Source of the DNA: Comamonadaceae bacterium
GTDB lineage: Bacteria > Pseudomonadota > Gammaproteobacteria > Burkholderiales > Burkholderiaceae_C
Length of the DNA: 64,000 nt
Assembly (NCBI GenBank): GCA_947456305.1
Contig: CANGPN010000004.1
Span: forward strand, 102,931-166,930
Reading direction: 5' to 3'
The notes beneath the pieces were generated by a model. That model was given only the letters and a program-made list of their open reading frames with translations. It was not told the origin of the DNA and made no database searches. Within the stretch, counting starts at the first letter, position 1; every line of letters starts with the position of its first letter. Below, piece by piece: positions 55,864-63,994 of the stretch. The position numbers and the translations under genes are program-made.

Positions 55864-57282
55864 ATGTCAAAACCAACGCCGCCCATAATCCGCAGCACCA
55901 AGGCTTTTTCGGTGGAGATACCCGAAGGCTCAAACAGTGCCAAGGCACGGCGCAGCGACGTTGTTGGGAGCGATGACCTCGATATTCAACGCAAACCCAC
56001 ACATTTCCATGAAGCCGGCGCAGATGCCGGCTCAGATGATGGCATTCATGCCGGCGTAGATGCCAAAGACCGTTTAGCTTATTCGGCTTCGCTGGAAGAG
56101 GCAGCCAGTCGGCATCAAGAAGAAGCCTCCAATGCGGCTAAAGACCAGCTAATAAGTGATTTGCACACAAATCCAGAAGATAACGTCCAATCTTTAGAAA
56201 GCAGCGCGAACGCTGACAACTTAGCGCATTTACCCGCTACAGATAATCAGGCCGGCAATATCCAACCCTTGCCAGATGAAGATCTTCGCGACCGCTTTGC
56301 ACAGTCTGCGGGTAGTGCAATCAAAGACACACGACCACCCGGACTGAGCTCAAACAATGCTTTGGCCGACCGCTTCGGACACGAAGCTAACAGCAGCTTG
56401 CAAGACCGCTCAGCAGGCATGGACCAACAGGCCCTCAAGGACAGGCTGTCCGGAGCAACCAGCCTCGAACCCGGAGCAAATCGCCAAGGCCTTGCCGGTG
56501 ACAACTCTTATCAAGCTGACAATGTCGGCCTGGCTGGTCAAGCCTTGAAAGACAACCTGCAAGGCGTGGCGAACGAAGCTCTCAAAGACAAGCAGCAAAG
56601 GCTTGAGGATGAAGCCTTGAAAGACAACCTGCAAGGCGTGGCGAACGAAGCTCTCAAAGATAACCAGCAAAGGCTTAAGGATGAAGCCTTGAAAGACAAC
56701 CTGCAAGGCGTGGCGAACGAAGCTCTCAAAGATAACCAGCAAGGGCTAGAGGATGAAGCCTTGAAAGACAAGCTGCAAGGCGTGGCGAACGAAGCTCTCA
56801 AAGACAACCAGCAAGGGCTAGAGGATGAAGCCTTAAAAGACAACCTGCAAGTTGTGGCGAACGAAGCCCTCAAAGACAACCAGCAAGGCTTGGCTGACGA
56901 TACCTTCAAAGATAACCACCAGCCGCTTGCCGATTCGGGTGTTGCTGCTCGCAAGGACACGCAAGACAAAGAACACGTGCAAGACCACTTTGTCAATCTG
57001 CCGCAAACCCAGCGCAGTCTGGCCCCCGGCCCGTCACCTTCGCATTCAAGCGCAGCGGTACCCTCCGGCACGCAATCAACTACAGCAGTAACCCGCCGTG
57101 TTGGCGCTTCTCCTACGGACGCTGCGGCACATGCCTCGCCGTCGACTCACGCACCGCATGCCGCAATGAGCAAAGCAGAACACGCCAAACGCATAGAAGA
57201 GTTCCACGGCCGTGTAGAAGCCATCCGCAAATCTGTGAGCGGCATCAACCACCTGCTGGACGATTTACAAGACAAGCATTGA
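55864..57282 (+). CDS. low-complexity repeat protein, unknown function
   Basis: A 472-residue, highly polar protein I do not recognise. There is no signal peptide or membrane helix. Residues 226-345 consist of five near-identical 24-residue units, each made of two 12-residue subunits of the form EALKDN-Q--; looser copies (ALADRF, ALKDRLS) extend toward the N-terminus. A serine-, proline- and alanine-rich linker follows, and then a charged helix of about 40 residues at the C-terminus (AEHAKRIEEFHGRVEAI). The repeats probably form an extended helix or disordered spacer. The start at 55864 is the first ATG fitting the codon pattern; one at 55822 is possible. Confidence 0.7.
   Translation: MSKPTPPIIRSTKAFSVEIPEGSNSAKARRSDVVGSDDLDIQRKPTHFHEAGADAGSDDGIHAGVDAKDRLAYSASLEEAASRHQEEASNAAKDQLISDLHTNPEDNVQSLESSANADNLAHLPATDNQAGNIQPLPDEDLRDRFAQSAGSAIKDTRPPGLSSNNALADRFGHEANSSLQDRSAGMDQQALKDRLSGATSLEPGANRQGLAGDNSYQADNVGLAGQALKDNLQGVANEALKDKQQRLEDEALKDNLQGVANEALKDNQQRLKDEALKDNLQGVANEALKDNQQGLEDEALKDKLQGVANEALKDNQQGLEDEALKDNLQVVANEALKDNQQGLADDTFKDNHQPLADSGVAARKDTQDKEHVQDHFVNLPQTQRSLAPGPSPSHSSAAVPSGTQSTTAVTRRVGASPTDAAAHASPSTHAPHAAMSKAEHAKRIEEFHGRVEAIRKSVSGINHLLDDLQDKH
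56539..56898 (+). repeat. five tandem 72-bp repeats inside the repeat protein gene
   Basis: Units start at 56539, 56611, 56683, 56755 and 56827 and are nearly identical at the DNA level, differing mainly at a few codons (AAG/AAC, AGG/GGG). The period is an exact multiple of three, so gain or loss of a unit keeps the frame. High DNA identity, not only protein similarity, indicates recent duplication or slippage. Confidence 0.93.
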
Positions 57283-57303
57283 TCAATAAGCGACCGCTTG
57301 TAC

Positions 57304-58641
57304 TCAGCCGTCTTCGTCTTGCGATTTCTCGTGGCTGATCGAGGCAAGTACTTTGTCTATCCGCCGCCCATCCAGATCGATCACCTCTAAACGCCAGCCC
57401 ATGGCTTGCACAGCTTCACCTTCTCTGGGCAGATTGCCGGTCAACAGCATGATCAAACCGGCCAAGGTGTTGTATAAACCTTTATCCTCCTGCGGCAAGC
57501 TCTCCAAGGCCAGGCGTGATTTCAGTTCCTGCACCGGCATGAGCCCGTCCAACAGCCAACTGCCATCCTCGCGCTGAACCGCCCATGCCTCTTGAGGTGA
57601 AGCGGTTTGAACCAACTCGCCGGTAATGGCCTCCAGCAAATCTCGCGGTGTCATCAACCCTTGGACCACGCCGTATTCATCGACCACCAGCACCATGCGT
57701 CCGCTGGTTGCAACTGATGCAGCTGCATTGCCTGAATGGGGACGTCGGAACTGTTCCAATAAATCCAAGCCGGTCAAAGTCTCCGGGACAAATGCCGCCG
57801 GCTGCGCCCAGGTGTCCAGGGTTTGCTCGCTGGATGCATTCACCAGCAACGCGGCCATGCTGATCACGCCCACCACCTCGTCAAGTCCGTTGCGGCACAG
57901 CGGATACCAGGAATGGGCTGCATGGGCATTGACATGCGCTAAACCTTGCTCCATGCGCCAACTGCTGTCCAACCAGACGATGTCAGTGCGCGGCACCATC
58001 AAAGAGGCCAGATTGCGTTCATCCAGATGAAACACGTTCTTCACCATTTGGTGCTCGTGCTGTTCGATCAATCCGGCATCAACGCCTTCCACCAGACTGG
58101 CGCTGATTTCTTCTTCAGTGACCTGCCTGACCTTGTTCAAATCTATGCCTAGCAAACGCAATACCCCTGCAGTACTCGCCGACATAGCCTTCACCAGCGG
58201 TCGCGCCAGCAAAGAGAGTGTCAACATGAAAGGGGCGGTCAATCGCGCCGCAGTTTCCGGATAAATCTGACCTATGCGCTTAGGTACCAACTCGCCGAAC
58301 AATATCGTATTGAGCGTGACCAAGGTCACCACCAGGGTGGTCGCCAACACGGAAGCCAGTACCTGCGCAATACCCATTTGAACAAACCACCCGGCCACAT
58401 CCTTGCTGAATGCCGCCTCGCCAATGATGCCGTTCAACACACCCAGCGTGGTAACACCTATTTGTATGGTCGATAAGAACTCGGTAGGCCGCAGTTGCAA
58501 ATCTAGCGCAGCCTGGGCGCCTGCCATTTTTTGTTCCGCCTGTAAGGAGAGCAATGCTTTGCGGCTCGACGCCAATGCCATTTCCGACATGGCAAACAAA
58601 CCATTGACCACGGTTAAAAAAACTATCAGCAACACATCCAT
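57304..58641 (-). CDS. CorC/HlyC-family (CNNM-like) membrane protein
   Basis: A 445-residue protein. The DUF21/CNNM membrane domain with four hydrophobic segments fills residues 1-190 (NGLFAMSEMALASSRKA, NTILFGELVPKRIG). A CBS-pair is near 205-335 (VPRTDIVWLD, VVDEYGVVQGLMTPRDLLEAI), and a CorC_HlyC domain closes the protein near 350-435. Relatives act in magnesium or cobalt export, and the 'hemolysin' name is historical. It is convergent with the repeat-protein gene and divergent from apaH. Confidence 0.9.
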   Translation of the reverse strand: MDVLLIVFLTVVNGLFAMSEMALASSRKALLSLQAEQKMAGAQAALDLQLRPTEFLSTIQIGVTTLGVLNGIIGEAAFSKDVAGWFVQMGIAQVLASVLATTLVVTLVTLNTILFGELVPKRIGQIYPETAARLTAPFMLTLSLLARPLVKAMSASTAGVLRLLGIDLNKVRQVTEEEISASLVEGVDAGLIEQHEHQMVKNVFHLDERNLASLMVPRTDIVWLDSSWRMEQGLAHVNAHAAHSWYPLCRNGLDEVVGVISMAALLVNASSEQTLDTWAQPAAFVPETLTGLDLLEQFRRPHSGNAAASVATSGRMVLVVDEYGVVQGLMTPRDLLEAITGELVQTASPQEAWAVQREDGSWLLDGLMPVQELKSRLALESLPQEDKGLYNTLAGLIMLLTGNLPREGEAVQAMGWRLEVIDLDGRRIDKVLASISHEKSQDEDG

Positions 58642-58695
58642 AAATCTTCGACAGCCCCAGTGACACCTGCAACATACTTATAAGACAATCATGCC

Positions 58696-59526
58696 ATGGC
58701 AATGTACCTGATCGGCGATGTGCAAGGTTGTGACCAGGCCTTACAACGCCTGCTAGACAAAATCCAATTCTCGCCCAGCCGTGACACCTTGTACCTGCTC
58801 GGCGACTTGGTCAATCGGGGGCCGGATAACACCGCTGTGTTGCGGCGGTTAGAAAAACTGGGGAACAGCGCTCGCTGCCTGCTCGGCAACCACGATTTAC
58901 ATCTGCTGGCCATGCACCTCGGACTGTCCAGGCCCAAGCCCGGCGACACCGTGGATGACGTGCTGCAAGCATCTGACCGCCAACAAATGATCGACTGGTT
59001 GCGTCACCAATCGCTGGCTATGTTTGAAGCAGATATTTTGATGGTGCATGCGGGGGTGTTACCGCAATGGACTGTGCATCAAACCATGGTGCTTGCTGCA
59101 GAAGTAGAAAGTGTGTTGCAAAGCCATGCGTGGCCTGAATTCATGAAGCATATGTATGGCAACCAGCCCGATCGTTGGGACAACAATTTGAGCGGCCACG
59201 AGAGATTACGCGTGATCGTCAATGGCTTGACCCGGTTGCGCTTTTGTACAGCGCAAGGCGATATGGAATTTGCACACCATGGCGATGTGAATGCTGCGCC
59301 ACCGGGTTATATGCCGTGGTTTGATGTGCCCGGGCGACAATCCCGCGATACCACTGTGGCATTCGGCCATTGGTCATCGCTTTCTGCTTTAGACCGTGAT
59401 GATGTGATCGAACTTGACACCGGTTGTGTGTGGGGGCGATGTTTGAGCGCGTTGAAATTAGACCCGCTCAGCGGTGCGCGTGAAAAAATACATGTCAGTT
59501 GCAGCGGGACTGCATTGCCCGCTTAA
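58696..59526 (+). CDS. apaH: symmetrical bis(5'-nucleosyl)-tetraphosphatase
   Basis: A 276-residue calcineurin-like phosphoesterase. The metal-binding motifs are YLIGDVQGCDQAL, LGDLVNRGPDN, LLGNHDLHLLA and MVHAGVLPQW. It splits Ap4A into two ADP and can also remove Np4 caps from mRNA. Length is normal. Its last four bases overlap the stop of the convergent helicase gene. Confidence 0.95.
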   Translation: MAMYLIGDVQGCDQALQRLLDKIQFSPSRDTLYLLGDLVNRGPDNTAVLRRLEKLGNSARCLLGNHDLHLLAMHLGLSRPKPGDTVDDVLQASDRQQMIDWLRHQSLAMFEADILMVHAGVLPQWTVHQTMVLAAEVESVLQSHAWPEFMKHMYGNQPDRWDNNLSGHERLRVIVNGLTRLRFCTAQGDMEFAHHGDVNAAPPGYMPWFDVPGRQSRDTTVAFGHWSSLSALDRDDVIELDTGCVWGRCLSALKLDPLSGAREKIHVSCSGTALPA

Positions 59527-60929
59527 CCCGGTTCTGTCGTTTTAAACAAAGCAGCGACATTGCGCTTAGGTTTGATGTTCGGCGAAATACTGCGACTGTT
59601 GGAAAGCGCTTGCTCAGGCGAAGCAGCCGTATTCACTGGTTCGGCACTGGCCTCGTAAGGCCTATCAAAAAACGGATCGTGCACTTTAGGCGGCGGCACA
59701 AACCGGCTGCGTGAAGCGGGTTTTTCGCTGCTACTGTCTTCGTCATCCCAATGACGGCGGCCGTTATTGATGCGGCCTGCTGGACGGTCATCTTCAAAAT
59801 CGAAACCCAGCAATTCAATTTTTTGCTTGGTCAATTTTTCAATGTCGGTGACCAATCGCACATCGTTGGGTGAAGCGAAACTGACGGCCAAACCTTCGGC
59901 CCCTGCGCGGCCAGTGCGGCCGATGCGGTGAATGTAATCTTCGGCGTTATAGGGAATGTCAAAGTTAAACACCGCAGGCACGTCTTTGATGTCAAGTCCG
60001 CGTGCCGCCACATCGGTACAGACCAATAAATCGACCTCACCTTTTTTAAACGCTTCTAAAGCCTTCAAACGCTCGTCCTGGCTTTTGTCGCCGTGCAATG
60101 CGGTGGTTTTCAAACCGTCACGCTCTAACGAACGCGCTAACCGCGCGCAACCGAGTTTGCTGTTGACGAAAACAAAGGCTTGCGAGATGCCGCGTTGTTT
60201 AACGATTTGTTTCAGCGCACGCCGCTTGTCGTCATCGGGCAGGTTGTAAAACAACTGTGTGACGGTCGAGGCTGTCTGATTGGGACGAGCGACTTCAATG
60301 GTGACCGGGTTTTGCAAATAACTGGCTGCCAGTCGCTTGATTTCAGGTGAGAACGTGGCCGAGAACAACAATGTGGTGCGTTGCTTGGGCAAATAGCTGA
60401 GGATGCGTTGTAAGTCCGGAAGAAAGCCAATGTCCAGCATGCGGTCGGCTTCGTCCAGCACAACGTACTCCACTTGGTTGAGCACAGCGGTTTTGGCTTC
60501 AATATGGTCCAGCAATCGACCGGGCGTGGCCACCAACACCTCCACCCCTTTTTTCAATTCGGCTGTTTGGGGTTTCATGTCCATGCCGCCAAACACCACC
60601 GCACTGCGTAATTGCGTGTATTTCGCGTACATCTTGACTTGCTGGGCAACTTGGTCTGCCAACTCTCGTGTGGGCAACAGCACCAGCGCGCGCACCGGAT
60701 GGCGCGCAGGCGATGTCGAACTGTTTTCATGCTTGAGCATGCGTTGCAATAAGGGGAGCGAGAAAGCTGCGGTTTTGCCGGTGCCGGTCTGGGCCGCCCC
60801 CATCACATCCTGCCCGGATAACACCACCGGAATGGCCTGCGCCTGTATCGGCGTCATTGATTCGTATCCCATTTCGGCGACAGCTTTCGCCAGATTGGGT
60901 GCCAACTGCAGTTGCGAGAATGAATTCAT
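59523..60929 (-). CDS. rhlE: DEAD-box ATP-dependent RNA helicase, RhlE type
   Basis: A 468-residue DEAD-box helicase. The Q motif (MTPIQAQAIP), Walker A AQTGTGKT, PTRELADQ, VLDEADRMLD, SATFS and HRIGRTGRAG are present in order. A variable tail of about 100 residues follows, with RRHWDDEDSS and RSRF, basic and low in structure, as in RhlE. It remodels RNA in ribosome assembly and mRNA decay. The ATG at 60929 is preferred; a codon at 60953 lacks support. A second DEAD-box gene ends at base 265. Confidence 0.92.
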   Translation of the reverse strand: MNSFSQLQLAPNLAKAVAEMGYESMTPIQAQAIPVVLSGQDVMGAAQTGTGKTAAFSLPLLQRMLKHENSSTSPARHPVRALVLLPTRELADQVAQQVKMYAKYTQLRSAVVFGGMDMKPQTAELKKGVEVLVATPGRLLDHIEAKTAVLNQVEYVVLDEADRMLDIGFLPDLQRILSYLPKQRTTLLFSATFSPEIKRLAASYLQNPVTIEVARPNQTASTVTQLFYNLPDDDKRRALKQIVKQRGISQAFVFVNSKLGCARLARSLERDGLKTTALHGDKSQDERLKALEAFKKGEVDLLVCTDVAARGLDIKDVPAVFNFDIPYNAEDYIHRIGRTGRAGAEGLAVSFASPNDVRLVTDIEKLTKQKIELLGFDFEDDRPAGRINNGRRHWDDEDSSSEKPASRSRFVPPPKVHDPFFDRPYEASAEPVNTAASPEQALSNSRSISPNIKPKRNVAALFKTTEPG

Positions 60930-60989
60930 AGTTGGTACGTATTGTCGCACCATGCGCCCGCAGACTTGAAAACCCTCAAAACAGCGTTT

Positions 60990-61559
60990 TCACGCCTTGG
61001 GCAAAGTGACACCCACTTGTCCCTGGTACTTGCCGCCACGGTCTTTGTAACTGGTTTCGCAGACCTCGTCGCTTTCAAAAAACAGCACTTGCGCACAACC
61101 TTCACCAGCGTAAATTTTGGCGGGTAACGGAGTGGTGTTGGAAAACTCCAGGGTCACATAGCCTTCCCATTCGGGTTCGAATGGCGTGACATTGACGATG
61201 ATGCCGCAGCGCGCATAGGTGCTTTTGCCCAGACAAATGGTCAGCACATTGCGCGGGATACGGAAATATTCCATGGTGCGCGCCAGTGCAAAACTGTTAG
61301 GCGGGATGATGCACACATCAGAGTGCATATCGACAAAACTTTTTTCATCAAAGTTTTTCGGGTCGACCACGGTACTGTAAATATTTGTGAAGACCTTGAA
61401 CTCAGGCGCGCATCGTATGTCATAGCCATAGCTACTGGTGCCGTAACTGACAATTTTTTCACCCGCAGCATTCACCCGGATTTGACCGGGCTCAAACGGC
61501 TCGATCATGCCGTGCTCTTCGGCCATGCGGCGTATCCATTTATCGCTTTTGATACTCAT
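60990..61559 (-). CDS. dcd: dCTP deaminase
   Basis: A 189-residue trimeric enzyme of the dUTPase superfamily. [15 protein letters not shown] at the start, [11 protein letters not shown] and [25 protein letters not shown] hold the catalytic arginine and glutamate. It deaminates dCTP to dUTP for thymidylate synthesis. It lies about 60 bases ahead of the helicase gene on the same strand. Confidence 0.96.
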   Translation of the reverse strand: MSIKSDKWIRRMAEEHGMIEPFEPGQIRVNAAGEKIVSYGTSSYGYDIRCAPEFKVFTNIYSTVVDPKNFDEKSFVDMHSDVCIIPPNSFALARTMEYFRIPRNVLTICLGKSTYARCGIIVNVTPFEPEWEGYVTLEFSNTTPLPAKIYAGEGCAQVLFFESDEVCETSYKDRGGKYQGQVGVTLPKA

Positions 61560-61613
61560 CAGACTGCCTTTTTCTTGGTTGATTGATTGTAGTTTGGCAG
61601 TCCAGCAAGCTGC

Positions 61614-62705
61614 TCAGGGCAAGGAACCGACCACGCCGCGCACCAGAAAATGCATTTTCAATATTTGCTCGTCGGTCATGGTTTGACCACGGGCCAGCAC
61701 CACGCCGTCCTGATTGTCAAACACCGGACCGGTGAAAGGCTGCAAACTGCCTTTGCCTATGGCGCGTTGCAGGCGCAATACCTCGGTTTGCACGCGCTTG
61801 GGCAAGCGCGGGCCAAAGCCTTCGACCTTAATCATGCCTTCGCGCACCCCCCCCCAGGTTTGCGAGCTTTGCCAGCTACCGTTGATGACAGCCGCAGCAC
61901 GCTGGCTGTAATAGTCGCCCCACAAATGAGTGATAGTCAGCAATTGCGCCTGCGGCGCCACATGTCGCATGTCCGAGTGGTATGCAACTGCCATTTTTCC
62001 GCGCTCCTGCGCCGCTATCATCACCGCGTCTGACCCCGTGTGGAACGCCAGCACATCGGCCTTCTGGTTCATCAAGGTCATGGCAGCTTCGCGCTCACGC
62101 GCCGGGTCAAACCAGGCGTTAAGCCAGATCAGCTTGACCTGCGCCTGCGGGTTGACTGACTGCATGCCCAGCGTGAATGCGTTGATACCTTGGATCACCT
62201 CGGGAATAGGGAAACCAGCCACATAGCCGGCGATACCGGTTTTGCTGACACGACCGGCCGCGATACCCGCCAGAAACCGGCCCTCGTAATAACGCGCATT
62301 GGCAGTGGCCACATTAGCCGCGGTTTTGTAACCGGTGATGGATTCGAATTTGACCTCTGGAAATTCAGCCGCGACTTTCATGGTCGGTTCCATGTAACCA
62401 AAGCTGGGCGTGAATATCAGGCCGTAACCTTGCCGCGCCATGTCGCGGATGACGCGTTCAGCATCAGCGCCTTCAGACACGTTATCGACAAAACCGGTTT
62501 GCACCTGCAAACCTTGTTTTTGCATGGCTTGCTCCAAGGCCAGGCGACCCAACTCGTGCTGATGCACCCAGCCTGAAGGCAACCGGGGCGTGACATACAC
62601 AAAGCCGACTTTGAGCGGCGTTTTTGACGGCCCGGCGGTTTGCGCCAAGGTGGAAGTGAAAAACAAAGCGAACGAACACAGCGCTGCGATGAGGTTTTTG
62701 TACAT
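61614..62705 (-). CDS. BMP-family ABC transporter substrate-binding protein
   Basis: A 363-residue exported protein. The N-terminal 20 or so residues form a signal peptide (NLIAALCSFALFFTSTLAQT). The mature part matches basic membrane protein (Med/BMP) binding proteins (FVYVTPRLPSGWVHQHELGR, FEVKFESITGYKT-like segment, YYEGRFLAGIAAGRVSKT). Family members bind nucleosides such as adenosine or guanosine. No permease or ATPase genes are adjacent. A promoter at 62848-62875 gives it a leader of about 135 bases. Confidence 0.9.
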   Translation of the reverse strand: MYKNLIAALCSFALFFTSTLAQTAGPSKTPLKVGFVYVTPRLPSGWVHQHELGRLALEQAMQKQGLQVQTGFVDNVSEGADAERVIRDMARQGYGLIFTPSFGYMEPTMKVAAEFPEVKFESITGYKTAANVATANARYYEGRFLAGIAAGRVSKTGIAGYVAGFPIPEVIQGINAFTLGMQSVNPQAQVKLIWLNAWFDPAREREAAMTLMNQKADVLAFHTGSDAVMIAAQERGKMAVAYHSDMRHVAPQAQLLTITHLWGDYYSQRAAAVINGSWQSSQTWGGVREGMIKVEGFGPRLPKRVQTEVLRLQRAIGKGSLQPFTGPVFDNQDGVVLARGQTMTDEQILKMHFLVRGVVGSLP

Positions 62706-62774
62706 GGTGTTCCTCTACATGTCCCTTTGCAGGGTGAAAATCTGATGCGATCAAGCGATCAGGGCAAATAAAAA

Positions 62775-62788
62775 GCGCCGTGAAGCGC
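62775..62788 (-). promoter_or_regulatory. small hairpin with T-run in the leader of the BMP-family gene
   Basis: GCGC arms (62775-62778 with 62785-62788) close a 6-base loop and are followed on the minus strand by TTTTTATTT. The stem is only 4 bp, too weak to call a terminator with confidence, but its place in a long leader could make it an attenuator. No known riboswitch class is recognised in the leader. Confidence 0.3.
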
Positions 62789-62847
62789 GATTTTGAAACC
62801 GAGTTTGGAATGTGTAATTCAGTTGCCTGCACAATGTCAGGAGAAGT

Positions 62848-62875
62848 ACTATAACTATTTCTCAATAGCTGCCAA
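62848..62875 (-). promoter_or_regulatory. sigma-70 promoter for the BMP-family gene
   Basis: On the minus strand TTGGCA (62870-62875), a 16-base spacer and TATAGT (62848-62853) each match five of six consensus bases. Transcription would start near 62841, about 135 bases before the ATG at 62705. Confidence 0.6.
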
Positions 62876-62942
62876 GCTTGAGTCAAGCCAACAATGCAAA
62901 CTTCTGCCTCCCAAATGTCTCATTCAACGGTGCTGATCTCTC

Positions 62943-63323
62943 ATGCGTAAAGTCATTTGTTTAATTTTTTTAATTTATTGCTGCAATTTATATGCTGAAA
63001 ACAAAACAGTCTTGGTTGGCGCAGGTAAAGCAACATGCCGACAGTTTTTGGAATCCATTCAAAATGGAAATCTTGACGAAGAAAATCCAACGCGGATAGC
63101 ATTTGTCAGTTGGGCACAGGGCTATGTTTCCGGCAGAAATAAACAGCTCGAGCACTTCGATTACAAAATGAAATTGATTCCAGGCGAACAAGAGTACTTA
63201 AATATTTTGGTTTACGGTTGCAAAAAAGCTCAGACTCAAAATAACGAAGAGATACTGCTGTCATCTATGCTTGATCAGCTTTTTTCTGATGTCTTCGGCA
63301 AAAATTTAACGAAAAAACAATGA
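62943..63323 (+). CDS. small exported protein, unknown function
   Basis: A 126-residue protein with a clear signal peptide (KVICLIFLIYCCNLYA, cleavage probably after YA). The mature part has two cysteines, in ATCRQFLESI and YGCKKAQ, likely a disulfide, and SWAQGYVSGRN between them. This Cys / W-x-x-GY-x-SG / Cys layout recalls small periplasmic proteins of the Rap1a/Tai immunity type, but the match is loose and I do not assign it. The gene is A+T-rich compared with the core genome. Confidence 0.65.
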   Translation: MRKVICLIFLIYCCNLYAENKTVLVGAGKATCRQFLESIQNGNLDEENPTRIAFVSWAQGYVSGRNKQLEHFDYKMKLIPGEQEYLNILVYGCKKAQTQNNEEILLSSMLDQLFSDVFGKNLTKKQ

Positions 63324-63402
63324 CTGCAACCCCGCTTGCATTGTTTTAAAAACTACTCGATCTGCTAGTAATAAATTTTTAAAAAACACATTCGCCTTCA
63401 AT

Positions 63403-63753
63403 ATGAAAAAACTTATTTTTATCTTCTTAATCAGTTCTAATTTGGCTTTTGCAAGCAATTGGGTATCCATTTGGAAGCGCGATTATTTAGAGTATTTTCT
63501 TGATACAGACAACGTCAGAAAAGACGGTGCCATCGTTGAAGCATGGACCAAAACCAATCCCCACTTGAATAATGCCGGGGAAACCATCACTTCGGTTGAT
63601 TTTTGGAGGATAGATTGCAACAACTACACGTCCAAATTTTATTCTGTGACTGTTAAAGATAATATTGAAATTGCTACTTTTTCATCTAATGGCAATATTT
63701 TGATTTCAGACACCGGTATTGCCTTTCAAATCTATAAAAGGTTTTGTCAGTGA
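63403..63753 (+). CDS. small exported protein, surface-adhesin E-like
   Basis: A 116-residue protein with a signal peptide (KKLIFIFLISSNLAFA). The mature part carries NWVSIWKRDYLEYFLDTDNVRKDG, then SVDFWRIDCNN and a final Cys in KRFCQ, a pattern found in the surface-adhesin protein E-like family of small periplasmic or surface proteins. Function is unknown. Like the gene before it, it is A+T-rich, and the pair are 79 bases apart. A terminator follows at 63822. Confidence 0.65.
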   Translation: MKKLIFIFLISSNLAFASNWVSIWKRDYLEYFLDTDNVRKDGAIVEAWTKTNPHLNNAGETITSVDFWRIDCNNYTSKFYSVTVKDNIEIATFSSNGNILISDTGIAFQIYKRFCQ

Positions 63754-63821
63754 GATTTTTTGGCAACCTTCAATTGAAGCAAATTCGCGTAGATTAATCG
63801 ATTCGATCTAGTCGCCAATGA

Positions 63822-63845
63822 AAAACGCCCCTTTCGGGGCGTTTT
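63822..63845. terminator. strong bidirectional intrinsic terminator
   Basis: A perfect 10-bp stem, AAAACGCCCC with GGGGCGTTTT around the tetraloop TTTC, with A and T tracts at its base on both strands. It ends transcription of the small exported protein gene and would also stop transcription entering from the right. Confidence 0.92.
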
Positions 63846-63853
63846 CAACCAAA

Positions 63854-63867
63854 TGGCGGAGTGGACG
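63854..63867 (-). other. 14-bp copy of the 3' end of tRNA-Asp (probable attachment-site remnant)
   Basis: On the minus strand CGTCCACTCCGCCA equals the end of the T-stem, the acceptor strand CCACTCC, discriminator G and CCA of a Burkholderiales-type tRNA-Asp. The rest of the tRNA is absent. Short copies of tRNA 3' ends are typical of att sites left by integrated elements. Confidence 0.55.
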
Positions 63868-63955
63868 TCCTACGCATCCACATCCAGCAGACTCCATTAA
63901 GCTCGGTTAAACCCATATGAATAAAGGAAAATTGACTAAATAGGCTCTTGCAAGC

Positions 63956-63985
63956 TCCAACAAAATCTAGCACAATCCAGTACAT
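63956..63985 (+). repeat. three 10-bp tandem motifs, possible integrase arm sites
   Basis: TCCAACAAAA, TCTAGCACAA and TCCAGTACAT follow one another directly (consensus TCYARYACAA). Short direct repeats of this kind between a tRNA-end sequence and an integrase gene are often arm-type binding sites of tyrosine recombinases. The repeat is seen; the role is inferred. Confidence 0.45.
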
Positions 63986-63988
63986 ATT

Positions 63989-63994
63989 GGAGGG
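63989..63994 (+). promoter_or_regulatory. strong ribosome binding site at the window end
   Basis: GGAGGG at 63989-63994 is the right distance from a start codon that would fall just after base 64000. No start codon is within the window, so the gene itself cannot be named. The context suggests an integrase. Confidence 0.45.

Noticed and set aside
56539..56898. CRISPR-like array
   Set aside because: The five units are contiguous and coding, without spacers, so this is a protein-coding tandem repeat.
57286..57300. Short palindrome between the repeat protein and CorC-family genes
   Set aside because: Only a 4-bp stem and no T-run on either strand; too weak to call a terminator.
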